Part shown: piece after piece, positions 8,309 to 20,087 of the stretch | Position numbering within the stretch: position 1 is the first letter of the stretch | Layout: each line of letters starts with the position of its first letter | NCBI GenBank assembly: GCA_964518305.1 | Contig: CAZFDK010000027.1 | Location: forward strand, 1 to 32,439 | DNA: 32,439 nt | Source of the DNA: Caribbeanibacter sp964518305 | Lineage (GTDB): Bacteria > Gemmatimonadota > Gemmatimonadetes > Palauibacterales > Palauibacteraceae | Direction: 5' to 3' | Notes under the pieces: model-generated | The model's input: the letters and a program-made list of their open reading frames with translations, nothing else | Database searches by the model: none | Told to the model about the DNA's origin: nothing | Position numbers and translations under genes: made by a program

Positions 8309-8613
8309 AGTTCATCCTCCCGCGCCCGGCGGGCCCGACGCTCGAGCTCGCGGAACCGCGACTCCGAGACGAGGATCGCTGGCTCGTCCCGGTGCTGATG
8401 GCGGACCCGCACCACGTAGTTCCCGTCCATGACGATCCACAGCAGTTCCGACCAATCCCGGCGAGCACGGGAGGAAGCGATGGTCAGATTCACGGACCGG
8501 CCCGTCTCGTCGTAGTGCTGATCGGCCTTCCGCCACACCACGCGCATCCGCCGTATGGCGAAGCAGTAGGGGTGACGGCGGAGTCGGGATGCGGCCTCGA
8601 CGAATGGGAGCAC
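8305..8613 (-). CDS. Small basic hypothetical protein
   Basis: 102 aa from GTG 8613, chosen because GGAGGT lies 5 nt upstream. A shorter 80-aa version could start at ATG 8547. I do not recognise the family. The first half is basic and aromatic (RRHPYCFAIRRMRVVWRK). The middle looks like a small beta fold (SVNLTIASS, ELLWIVMDGNYVVRVR), and the tail is a charged helix ending in RRARREDEL-type residues. It has no signal peptide or membrane helix. Its TAA stop (8307-8305) overlaps the TAG stop of the HD-domain gene on the other strand, so the two transcripts collide tail to tail. Confidence 0.7.
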   Translation of the reverse strand: MLPFVEAASRLRRHPYCFAIRRMRVVWRKADQHYDETGRSVNLTIASSRARRDWSELLWIVMDGNYVVRVRHQHRDEPAILVSESRFRELERRARRAREDEL

Positions 8614-8618
8614 AGTCG

Positions 8619-8624
8619 ACCTCC
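8619..8624 (-). promoter_or_regulatory. Shine-Dalgarno deciding the GTG start at 8613
   Basis: The minus strand reads GGAGGT at 8624-8619, followed by 5 nt and GTG (8613-8611). This is a near-ideal ribosome site. It favours the 102-residue reading over the ATG 66 nt downstream, which lacks such a site. Confidence 0.7.
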
Positions 8625-8898
8625 GGTTGGGACGGATGGCGAGACCCGGCTGCGGGCGAGGTGGATCCGGTTCCACGTGCCTATAATTGCTCGTACAACC
8701 ATAGGCGAGGGCGTGCCCCCCCCCGCGGCGACGTGGGACACTCTCTCGGCGACTCCTCAACGTCCGATCAAACAGCGATGAGGCGCGAGCCGGAGTCCCG
8801 GTGCCACTGGGCGTTCGGCGATCCCGGCGGCCGGCCCCCACCATCGAACCGACGCGTCTCCGCGGAGACGGATTCGAGGCGAGGCGTCGGGACCGGCG

Positions 8899-8971
8899 CT
8901 GTGGAAAACTCGGATACGGGCCCCCACAGAGAGTCACCACCGGGGAACGCCGGGCTTCTGTGGAAAACTCG
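8899..8971. repeat. Two identical 14-bp direct repeats resembling DnaA boxes
   Basis: CTGTGGAAAACTCG occurs at 8899-8912 and again at 8958-8971, with 59 bp between the two starts. The reverse strand of each contains TTTTCCACA, which fits the relaxed DnaA-box pattern TTWTNCACA. They lie 90-160 bp upstream of tnaA in otherwise GC-rich DNA. They may be operators for a tnaA regulator or genuine DnaA-binding sites. No dnaA or other replication gene is nearby. Confidence 0.7.
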
Positions 8972-9059
8972 AAGCGCGACGGCACCTCCGGCACCCGGCC
9001 CCGAACGCCGGACCGACTGACCGGTCAACAGAGGACACCGAGTCACCAGGAGGCCGCCC

Positions 9060-10451
<1,392 letters not shown>

Positions 10452-10674
10452 CACCCGTTCGCCCGTTCGCCCATCCGGGCCGCCCTGTCCCCGTACGGGT
10501 CTGCACTTACGTTTCGGACGCCTGCACCCCGGACGGTTCGAAGCGCATGTGCGGCGCCCTTCGATCGGTCCGATTCGTGCGGCAGGCGTCAGGCGCACGT
10601 CGAGAACCCCCGATCGGCCTGGTACCGGTCCCAGGAGGGCTCGCCACACGACTCAGCGGAGGAGAGGAGCCATC

Positions 10675-10791
10675 GTGTCCGCGAAGGCCATCATCACCAT
10701 GATCGTCATCACCGGATTCGTCTGGGGTGGGTTCGCCGTCATCCTGAGCACGGCGATCCGGAAAGAAGGGGAGAAGCAGAGCCGGGCGTAG
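10675..10791 (+). CDS. MetS-like single-helix microprotein (NSS transporter small subunit type)
   Basis: 38 aa from GTG 10675, with AGGAG 5 nt upstream. The sequence is one hydrophobic helix (AIITMIVITGFVWGGFAVIL, residues 4-23) followed by a charged tail (RKEGEKQSRA). The pattern of small residues, repeated Met/Ile and WGGF resembles the MetS family, small subunits of sodium-coupled NSS amino-acid importers such as Corynebacterium MetPS. The usual large partner is not adjacent; the gene sits 223 nt after tnaA and 30 nt before the lipoprotein gene. Known NSS transporters include a tryptophan importer (TnaT of Symbiobacterium), so a role in tryptophan uptake is possible but inferred. The open frame continues upstream without a ribosome site. 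Confidence 0.72.
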   Translation: MSAKAIITMIVITGFVWGGFAVILSTAIRKEGEKQSRA

Positions 10792-10821
10792 TCCCGACCC
10801 TGCGCGCTCCCAATCGTTTCC

Positions 10822-11499
10822 GTGTCCTCCGCCTCCGCACCTCCTCGATCCACGCCCTCTCCGTTTTTCGTGGCGGCCCTGGCCGTCCTGGTTGTCACCG
10901 TGGGAGGGTGCCGCTTCGTGGCCAGGGGTCCATTCGCAGGCAGCGTTCCGGTCGCGGATTCGGCGCGGGCGGACAGCGCCCTGGCCCGGGACAGCCTCGC
11001 CCGGCTCGACACGGCAGCGGTGGACAGCGCCATCGCCGTGGCGATCCGCAGCGCGGCCCGGAGCGACACCACCCCGGCCCGACCCGACTCGGTCCAGGCG
11101 GACTCTGCGGCCGTCGACTCCGCCGCCACGGATTCGGTCACGACGGGGGAGCGCCCCACGGCGGAGAAGCTCCTGAAGATGGGCCCCACGTACACGCCCT
11201 ACGACGTCGGCCCGAAGCTCCTCCCCGGGGAATGGCTTACGAACCTGCTCAGCGACACGCTGGCACCCGTCGTCGACCGACACGACGAGCTCTCCGTACA
11301 GGACGCCGCCCTCTTCTGGGTGCTCGTGGACCGGAACGGCGAGGTCCGCGACGCCGTGCTCCACACCACGGCCGACGCCGACGCGTTCGACCAGGCGGCC
11401 CGGGTCGTGGCCGAGCGGCTCCGCTTCCGGCCAGCAGTGGCCGACGGTCAGCCGGCGCCGGTCTGGGTGCTGAAGCGGGTCTCTCTTCTGATGCGTTGA
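10822..11499 (+). CDS. Lipoprotein with TonB C-terminal-like domain
   Basis: 225 aa from GTG 10822; no Shine-Dalgarno is evident. A hydrophobic segment (residues 14-29) ends in a lipobox with Cys30 (VGGC), so the mature protein should be lipid-anchored. Residues 45-110 are a low-complexity Asp/Ser/Ala/Thr linker. The C-terminal 75 residues (WVLVDRNGEVRDAVL, FDQAARVVAERLRFRPA, GQPAPVWVLKRV) match the pattern of the TonB C-terminal domain, which contacts TonB boxes of outer-membrane receptors. Classical TonB has an uncleaved inner-membrane helix instead, so this may be a variant energy transducer or a TonB_C-like periplasmic module with another job. It is followed by a terminator-like hairpin. 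Confidence 0.85.
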   Translation: MSSASAPPRSTPSPFFVAALAVLVVTVGGCRFVARGPFAGSVPVADSARADSALARDSLARLDTAAVDSAIAVAIRSAARSDTTPARPDSVQADSAAVDSAATDSVTTGERPTAEKLLKMGPTYTPYDVGPKLLPGEWLTNLLSDTLAPVVDRHDELSVQDAALFWVLVDRNGEVRDAVLHTTADADAFDQAARVVAERLRFRPAVADGQPAPVWVLKRVSLLMR

Positions 11500-11528
11500 G
11501 TCCGGGAGGAAAAGCCGCCCGGACCTTT
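11500..11528 (+). terminator. Hairpin terminator after the TonB_C lipoprotein gene
   Basis: Immediately after the stop codon, GTCCGGGAGG pairs with CCGCCCGGAC (one A-G mismatch) around an AAAAG loop, at 11500-11524. It is followed by CTTTCCC. It is a GC-rich stem with only a short T stretch, and its position at the gene end supports the call. Confidence 0.55.
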
Positions 11529-11712
11529 CCCGCCACCCCTCACGGGGACGGCGCTCCGTTCCGTCCGTTGAGAATCGCGTCCCGCTCCTCCACCTTCCCT
11601 CGAATCGTGATCGGCCGCATAGGCACGTCCGCCGGACGCTCCACCGGCACTCGACCGCCCCGCGGCCCGCCGAGAACACCCCTCGCCACGATCAAAAACG
11701 ACTGACACGGAC

Positions 11713-14946
<3,234 letters not shown>

Positions 14947-14989
14947 CCGCACGGTGCCGGCGCCCTCTCGGCGGGAACTCGGTGCGGGT

Positions 14990-15006
14990 CTGCTGTTTAT
15001 CAGCAG
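14990..15006 (+). terminator. Small hairpin downstream of carB
   Basis: CTGCTG and CAGCAG flank the loop TTTAT at 14990-15006, about 45 nt after the carB stop. The stem is only 6 bp and the sequence after it (TTCCGTTCG) is a poor T-tract, so terminator activity is uncertain. Confidence 0.3.
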
Positions 15007-15094
15007 TTCCGTTCGTGGGAAAGGAAGGACGAGTCACGGAGCTTCCCGACGTGGGCTTCTCCCCCGGACTCCACCCAATTCTCGGGAGTGCGAC

Positions 15095-15985
15095 GTGATC
15101 GGACGGCCTCACAGCCGGCCGGCGGCCCCGCCCGGTACTCGACGCCTTTCGCCGGCGGTGGTAGCCTGTGCCCTCGCCCTCACCCTGCTTCCGGCGACCA
15201 CCGGAGCGACCCCGGCAGACGCCCCGAGCAGTCCGGCTTCCGCCGACTCCGCGCCACAGCCCGCTCTTCTCCAGCCGGACACTGTTCCCGACGGTGCGAG
15301 CTCCGAAGTGTACGGCCGGGTCTTCGAGCAGGGAGCCGGAGTGGGTGTAGGCCAGGCGGCGCTCCGCTTTCGGCGCCTGGTCGACGATTCCGTCATCGAT
15401 TCGGTGGCCGCCTCGACCGACGACGACGGCGCCTTCCGGATCGAGAGCCTCCCCTCCGGCACCTACGCGCTCGTCACTGAGCACCTGGGCTTCGAGACGA
15501 GGCGCGACACCTTCCGCGTCCCGGTCTCGAAGAGCATGAAGGTGCGCATCCCCCTCGCGGCCGAGCCGGTGGAGCTGCGCCCTCTGGATGTTTCCGTGCG
15601 TGCGGGATGGCTCGTCGAAACCGGCTTCTATCGACGACAGAGCAAGGGGTTCGGGCAGTTCCTCACGCCCGAGGATCTGGACCGGCGACCGGTCAGCAAC
15701 CTGACGCAGGCGCTGAAGACGGTGCCGGGAGTCCGCTGGGGCACCCGGTGCAACAACGTCGGTTGCGACCAGGTCCTCGTCATGGCCATCTCCGCTTCGA
15801 CCACTGGATGCGACGTCACCTACTACCTGGACGGCGACGAGATGCACGGCACCGTGAGTCCCAGAGACATCTCCATGCATGGCCTTGCCGCGATCGAGGT
15901 CTATCGGGGCATCTCGGAGACGCCGGCCGAGTTCTACGGCCGCTGTGGCTCGGTGGTCATGTGGAGCAAGCGCTCCGGCGGGTAA
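15095..15985 (+). CDS. Secreted carboxypeptidase-regulatory / TonB-plug protein without a barrel
   Basis: 296 aa from GTG 15095, preceded by GGGAG. A signal peptide follows (LSPAVVACALALTLLPATTGA). Residues about 70-155 form a carboxypeptidase-regulatory-like beta sandwich (VYGRVFEQGAGVGVGQAALRF, DDDGAFRIESLPSGTYAL). Residues about 185-296 resemble the plug domain of TonB-dependent receptors (FLTPEDLDRRPVSNLTQALKTVPGV, YYLDGD, IEVYRGISETPAEFYG, VVMWSK). The gene stops there with no 22-strand barrel, and no frameshifted barrel remnant follows. Four Cys residues (two in TRCNNVGC, one each in TTGCD and YGRCGS) could form disulfides. Such plug-only proteins recur in Gemmatimonadota, and their function is not established. 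Confidence 0.85.
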   Translation: MIGRPHSRPAAPPGTRRLSPAVVACALALTLLPATTGATPADAPSSPASADSAPQPALLQPDTVPDGASSEVYGRVFEQGAGVGVGQAALRFRRLVDDSVIDSVAASTDDDGAFRIESLPSGTYALVTEHLGFETRRDTFRVPVSKSMKVRIPLAAEPVELRPLDVSVRAGWLVETGFYRRQSKGFGQFLTPEDLDRRPVSNLTQALKTVPGVRWGTRCNNVGCDQVLVMAISASTTGCDVTYYLDGDEMHGTVSPRDISMHGLAAIEVYRGISETPAEFYGRCGSVVMWSKRSGG

Positions 15986-16048
15986 CCGTCCAGTCTTCCC
16001 CGTCTCCTCTCGACTGAGCGGCAACCGGACAGTAGCTTCCGAGACACC

Positions 16049-16525
16049 ATGACACTCCAGGGACTCCTGAATTTCGTCCACGTTCTCGGCGTCATCCTGT
16101 GGATGGGCGCCGCGGTAACGCTTCCCTTCGTGACCGGTCGTGCGGCCCGGGCCGACGGAATGGACGTGACGGCCTTCGCCTACCGGGTCAACGCGCGGCT
16201 GATGACGACGCTGGGACTGGGCGGGATGGTCCTCACGCTGGTTGGGGGCGTCTGGCTGACGGCCGAGATGGGGTACGAGTTCTTCCGACCGTTCCCCAAC
16301 CACTGGCTCTTCCAGATGCAGGTGCTCGGCATCGCCTCCACTCTCGTCGGGGCGCTGTACCAGGTGCCGCTCAGCCGCCGGCTGGCCCGTGAGGCCGAAC
16401 GGTCCGCCGAATCCGGCGGCGCGACGGAGGAGTTCGCGCGCTACCGGAAGCGGTATGCCGTCGTCGGCTCCGTGGTGGGCCTGGTCCTCTTCGTGGTGCT
16501 GGTCATGGCGACGGTCAAGCCGTAG
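16049..16525 (+). CDS. Four-helix integral membrane protein (CopD/DUF2269-like)
   Basis: 158 aa with four predicted membrane helices at about 5-28, 52-72, 86-106 and 136-156. The first helix carries FVHVLGVILWMGAAVTLPFV; the His and the WxGA pattern are seen in small CopD/DUF2269-type membrane families. A charged cytosolic loop (LAREAERSAESGGATEEFARYRKR) separates helices 3 and 4. No enzymatic motif is visible and the function is unknown. It follows the plug-only gene by 63 nt, and its stop codon is almost fused to the next gene, suggesting an operon. The start ATG 16049 has no strong ribosome site. Confidence 0.82.
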   Translation: MTLQGLLNFVHVLGVILWMGAAVTLPFVTGRAARADGMDVTAFAYRVNARLMTTLGLGGMVLTLVGGVWLTAEMGYEFFRPFPNHWLFQMQVLGIASTLVGALYQVPLSRRLAREAERSAESGGATEEFARYRKRYAVVGSVVGLVLFVVLVMATVKP

Positions 16526-16535
16526 GAGCCCCATC
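16524..16535 (+). promoter_or_regulatory. AGGAG ribosome site positioned for an ATC start codon
   Basis: AGGAG at 16524-16528 overlaps the stop codon of the preceding gene. It is followed by CCCC and then ATC (16533-16535), in frame with a signal peptide and the downstream protein. No ATG, GTG or TTG in this frame lies at proper spacing. The nearest in-frame ATG is at 16455, deep inside the upstream gene. Confidence 0.5.
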
Positions 16536-17519
16536 AGCTCTCCGGTCGGACGGCTGGCGCTCCTCCTGGCCGCGGGGCTGTCGGTCGGACTCGCCGGAGC
16601 CGGAGTCCCCGCCGCCGGCGCCCAGGAGGAGAGCCACGGCTCCCGTCCCGACACCGGCTCCTCCCAGGCCGTCTACCTTCAGCTAAGCCCCGAACTCGAG
16701 CTCACGCTCACCTACGCGCATCGAGTTCGCGCCCGCGTCGAGGCCCCGCCGCAGCTCGGGGGGAGCCAGTCGCTGACATCGGGCGTGCGTCTGCGCCAGA
16801 CCGCGGTCCGTGTCGGGGCCGACTCCCTGGAGGTACGGATCGAGATCGCGGATCTGAGCCTCTCCGCCGACTCCGTCCCGGAGGAACAGCTCCCCGACCT
16901 GGCGCGGCACGAGGGCGCCACCTTCCTGGCCCGGATGACCACGCGCGGAGAGCTGGTCCGGATGACCGAGGAGAACGGGGCGAAGCCGACTGACCGCGCC
17001 GGCGGCATCTCGCCGGTACAGCGATCCGTGCGAATGAGCGCCTTCCCGATCCTCCCCGACGCCCCGGTCCGACCGGGCGACACCTGGGTGGACACGACCC
17101 GACTGCAGACCGGCGTGATGCAGGGAATGGGGGAGGGCACGACCGTGGCCGTCTCCCGGACGACACTGGAGGGGCTGCGGCAGCAGGGGCAAACCCGGGT
17201 CGCCGACCTGGCGACCGTGACCTCCTACACCTTCCACCCAGCGGACACCGTCCGCTCGGGGATCGAGGCCCGAATGTCGGGCTCGGGGTCGGCGGACGTC
17301 CGCTTCGACGTGACCAATGGGCGGTACCTGCACGGTGAATCCGCCCAGGACTACACGGTCAACCTGCGTTACCCGGGTGGCGACCGGACGTACTCGGTGC
17401 GCTTCCACGTGGAAAGCGATGTACAGCTCGTGGACATCGGGGGGTCGGAAGAGGGGGATGGCCGGGATGGCACGGGCGGAGACAGCGACCGGCAGGACGG
17501 GAGCCCGCCCGAAGGCTGA
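16533..17519 (+). CDS. Secreted beta-rich hypothetical protein (DUF6263-like), probable ATC start
   Basis: 328 aa if translation starts at ATC 16533, the position set by an AGGAG site 4 nt upstream. From there the N-terminus is an ideal signal peptide (VGRLALLLAAGLSVGLAGAGVPAAGAQ). The ATG at 16455 would add a Trp/Ser-rich stretch that is just the other-frame shadow of the upstream gene's last helix. The mature part is beta-rich with alternating polar and hydrophobic residues (LELTLTYAHRVRARVE, LRQTAVRVGADSLEVRIEI, GDTWVDTTRLQTG). This resembles secreted DUF6263-type proteins, though I am unsure of the family. The last 30 residues are a Gly/Asp/Ser-rich tail. Likely cotranscribed with the membrane protein before it. 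Confidence 0.8.
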   Translation: MSSPVGRLALLLAAGLSVGLAGAGVPAAGAQEESHGSRPDTGSSQAVYLQLSPELELTLTYAHRVRARVEAPPQLGGSQSLTSGVRLRQTAVRVGADSLEVRIEIADLSLSADSVPEEQLPDLARHEGATFLARMTTRGELVRMTEENGAKPTDRAGGISPVQRSVRMSAFPILPDAPVRPGDTWVDTTRLQTGVMQGMGEGTTVAVSRTTLEGLRQQGQTRVADLATVTSYTFHPADTVRSGIEARMSGSGSADVRFDVTNGRYLHGESAQDYTVNLRYPGGDRTYSVRFHVESDVQLVDIGGSEEGDGRDGTGGDSDRQDGSPPEG

Positions 17520-17539
17520 CCCGGGCCCCGAAACCCGAT

Positions 17540-17604
17540 CCTGCCCTCCAACCCTCCTGCTCTCCTGCTCTTCCCTTTCCCTTCTTCCCTTCCTACTGCC
17601 CTCC
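17540..17604. repeat. Polypyrimidine/polypurine tract between convergent genes
   Basis: 65 nt with only seven purines on the plus strand, including 27 uninterrupted pyrimidines at 17568-17594. It fills most of the 73-nt gap between two convergent genes and covers the stop codon of the DUF2723 gene. No hairpin is evident. The tract could favour Rho-dependent termination of the plus transcript (C-rich, G-poor RNA) or unusual DNA structure. Confidence 0.7.
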
Positions 17605-19923
17605 GTCGCTCCCCCGCTCCGAGAGCTGCAGCAGCTGCTGGGCCCGTCGGTAATTCCGCTCGGCTGCGCTCTGCTGATCCCGATTTCGGAGCGCCTCGCC
17701 CAGCGACATGTAGGCCAGGTAGTACTGGGCGGGGATGCTGCTCCGGGTCGAGGGCTCCGGCCACAGCGCCCAGTCCAGCAGGTAGTTCACCTGGAAGACG
17801 TCCCAAAGCAGTGCCTGCGAGCGGTCCACGTCGACCCACCGGACGCCGAACTGCTGGCTGAGCTGGACGGTGTCGGTGGTGGACTCGATGACCCCGGTCT
17901 CCAGCTTGAAACCCAGCGCCTGCCGCAGGAGGTGCGGTCCCAGGTTCCAGGTCCGGAATGCCGGCGGGGCGGTGGAAGCGAAGTAGACCGGCCGGTCCCC
18001 CACCGAGTGTCGCAGGATCCGGAACGTCAGGATGTCCGGCTTGAATACGCGGGTCCCACCCGAGACTTCCACGGTGAGCCCCTCGGCCAGCGTCAGCTCC
18101 TGGGCCTCACCGAAGCGCGCCACCGGCTGCAGCGACCGGATCTCCTGGTCCGTCATGCCCAGGATGGAGTGCTCCGGCTTCTCCGAATTCATGCCCCTGT
18201 AGGGCCCCACGGCCTCGTCCTCCTCGAAGGGTCGCTGGCAGACGATCACGGTGGGCCGCTCGGTGGGATCCTCGCCCTCTTCGCAGGCCGAGGTCAGCTC
18301 CCGCAGCTGGCCCGGGTACCACCGGGTGCCCAGGTACGAGCTCACGATCACCGTCACGTCCTTCCGTATCTCTTCCACCTCCTGCAGATACCAGAGGGGG
18401 AACGTGTCGTTGTCCCCGTTGGTGATGAGGACCCCGTAGGGCTCCACCGACTGGAGCAGGTTGTAGGCCCAGTCCCGGGCCGAGTAGTCGCCGCTCCGGT
18501 CGGCGCGGCTGAAGTTGAGGGCCATGGGCAGGAAGGCCAGCGCCAGGAGCGGGGACGCCCACAGGTACGACCGGCGACGCTCGCCGGGCAGGTCCGCCTG
18601 CCCCTCGCCAAGGCCGGACGCGCCGCCGCGGATCGCCCCGGCCAGCTGCTGCCAGAGGGTGACGATCCCCATGCCCGCCCAGAGGCCCCACAGGTTGAAG
18701 CTGACGATGTAGAAGTAGTCCCGCTCCCGCACCTCGTGCTGAGACATGGGAATGTCCGGATAGAGCGAGTAGCCGTACTGGAAGTTCAGGTAGAACACCA
18801 GCAGGAGCGTGACCGTGAACAGGAGGGTCCCCATGTAGACGAAGCTGTCCCGGTCCCCGTGCCAGTGTCGCCACAGGCCCACGAGGCCGAAGAAGACGAA
18901 GAGCATCGTCACGGCACCGCGCGGCACGCGGGGCAGGGGCCTCGCCCACTGCCAGTCGAAGTACTGCCAGTAGTTGGCCAGCTGCGCCTGGAACGGGGCC
19001 TGCCGCTCGGTCAGCGGAGGCTTGTTGTACTGCTCCCGCTTGATGACGGCGTCCAGCCGACTGCACACCGCGCTCTCGGGTACCACGGATCCGGCGACGG
19101 GGAGCCAGTTCACGGCCGTCGGAGCGGCCTTCCACAGGCTCTCGCACTCCGGATTTCCTTCGTCGATGACCGGGTTCTGGGCGGAGCGGATGGGCGGGAA
19201 GAAGCCCTGGAGGGAGAACCCGATGAGCGCCAGAGCCAGCCCCGTCCCCATGAGCTTCCAGCGCAGGAGATGCCGCCAGTCGTGCCAGAGGATGTAGAGC
19301 CCGAGCGCTCCGAGGGGGAGGGCGGACATCAGGTGGTTCGTGGCCCCGAGCCCGATGATGAAGAAGACGATCAGGACCAGGCGGTCCCCGCGACGGGTGT
19401 CGCTGTAGTCCTCCCACTTGAGCGCCAGATACGAGACCAGGGCCACGATGAAGAGGGAGACCGTATAGACCTTGGCGTTCACGTTCGACTGGTACCAGAC
19501 CGTGAACGCGGTGCCGCCAAGCATGACGCTCAGGAACGACACCAGCACCAGGAGCCGGCGGTTCTCGGTGAAGTGGTTCCAGATCCGCGCGACGCTCAGG
19601 AACCAGAAGACCGCCGCCCCGCCGGACATGGTGGCGCTCATCAGGTTGATCCGCTGCGCCACGCTCATCCCGGTCCATCCGAGCAGGAGGTCCCACGTCC
19701 GCCCGAGGATCACGAAGAAGGGATTCCCCGGTGGATGGGGGATGCCGAGGATGTGCGCCGTGGCGATGTACTCGGAGGTGTCCCAGAAGGCCGTGGTGGG
19801 AGCCAGCGTCAGAACGTAGAGGGTCCAGACCGTCAGGCCGGCCAGGATCCCCCAGCCCCAGATCGGCAGCGGCCCGACCTTCTCACGCTCCAGGGACCGT
19901 GCTGTGGGGCTGGCGTCGCTCAT
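17593..19923 (-). CDS. DUF2723 membrane protein, GT-C-like glycosyltransferase fold
   Basis: 776 aa. The N-terminal about 480 residues are a polytopic membrane region with the hallmark DUF2723 block (FWDTSEYIATAHILGIPHPPGNP, residues 46-68), in which Asp48 and Glu51 face the first outer loop. DUF2723 proteins are related to GT-C glycosyltransferases and to eukaryotic TMEM260, an O-mannosyltransferase, so transfer of a lipid-linked sugar at the outer face is plausible. The C-terminal 290 residues are soluble (VLITNGDNDTFPLWYLQEVEEIRKDVTVI). The end has a TPR-like helix pair (YYLAYMSLGEALRNRDQQSAAERNYRRAQQLLQ). ATG 19923 lacks a clear ribosome site. The stop is in the pyrimidine tract. No neighbouring gene identifies donor or acceptor. 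Confidence 0.9.
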   Translation of the reverse strand: MSDASPTARSLEREKVGPLPIWGWGILAGLTVWTLYVLTLAPTTAFWDTSEYIATAHILGIPHPPGNPFFVILGRTWDLLLGWTGMSVAQRINLMSATMSGGAAVFWFLSVARIWNHFTENRRLLVLVSFLSVMLGGTAFTVWYQSNVNAKVYTVSLFIVALVSYLALKWEDYSDTRRGDRLVLIVFFIIGLGATNHLMSALPLGALGLYILWHDWRHLLRWKLMGTGLALALIGFSLQGFFPPIRSAQNPVIDEGNPECESLWKAAPTAVNWLPVAGSVVPESAVCSRLDAVIKREQYNKPPLTERQAPFQAQLANYWQYFDWQWARPLPRVPRGAVTMLFVFFGLVGLWRHWHGDRDSFVYMGTLLFTVTLLLVFYLNFQYGYSLYPDIPMSQHEVRERDYFYIVSFNLWGLWAGMGIVTLWQQLAGAIRGGASGLGEGQADLPGERRRSYLWASPLLALAFLPMALNFSRADRSGDYSARDWAYNLLQSVEPYGVLITNGDNDTFPLWYLQEVEEIRKDVTVIVSSYLGTRWYPGQLRELTSACEEGEDPTERPTVIVCQRPFEEDEAVGPYRGMNSEKPEHSILGMTDQEIRSLQPVARFGEAQELTLAEGLTVEVSGGTRVFKPDILTFRILRHSVGDRPVYFASTAPPAFRTWNLGPHLLRQALGFKLETGVIESTTDTVQLSQQFGVRWVDVDRSQALLWDVFQVNYLLDWALWPEPSTRSSIPAQYYLAYMSLGEALRNRDQQSAAERNYRRAQQLLQLSERGSDGGQ

Positions 19924-20087
19924 GTGGGCGCTGAGGGGATGGGAGTGACGGGAGGTCGGGCGTCGCGGTCGAGGACGTCGGAACGGTCGAGAAAGCTAAT
20001 CTTCGGCCTCGCCCCGGGAAACGTCCCTTCCGCCTTCATTTCGACGACTGTCCCGGGACGAGCGTTGGCCGGAGGCTCGACAGCAGC

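Larger units (their letters stand above)
8614..9059. other. 446-nt region upstream of tnaA
   Basis: No supported gene. It holds the ribosome site of the minus-strand small gene at its left end. A TATAAT on the plus strand at 8682-8687 has no good -35. A run of C occurs near 8715, and two identical 14-bp repeats lie at 8899-8912 and 8958-8971. AGGAGG at 9048-9053 serves tnaA. A plus-strand frame from ATG 8778 encodes 80 residues with no ribosome site and is not accepted as a gene. The long leader suggests regulation of tnaA, but no known riboswitch is recognised. Confidence 0.6.

Noticed and set aside
8778..9020. Possible TnaC-like leader peptide before tnaA (short W-x3-D motif in an 80-codon frame)
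   Set aside because: No ribosome site, too long compared with TnaC (about 24-36 residues), and only a Trp-Asp spacing in common. Chance is the better explanation.
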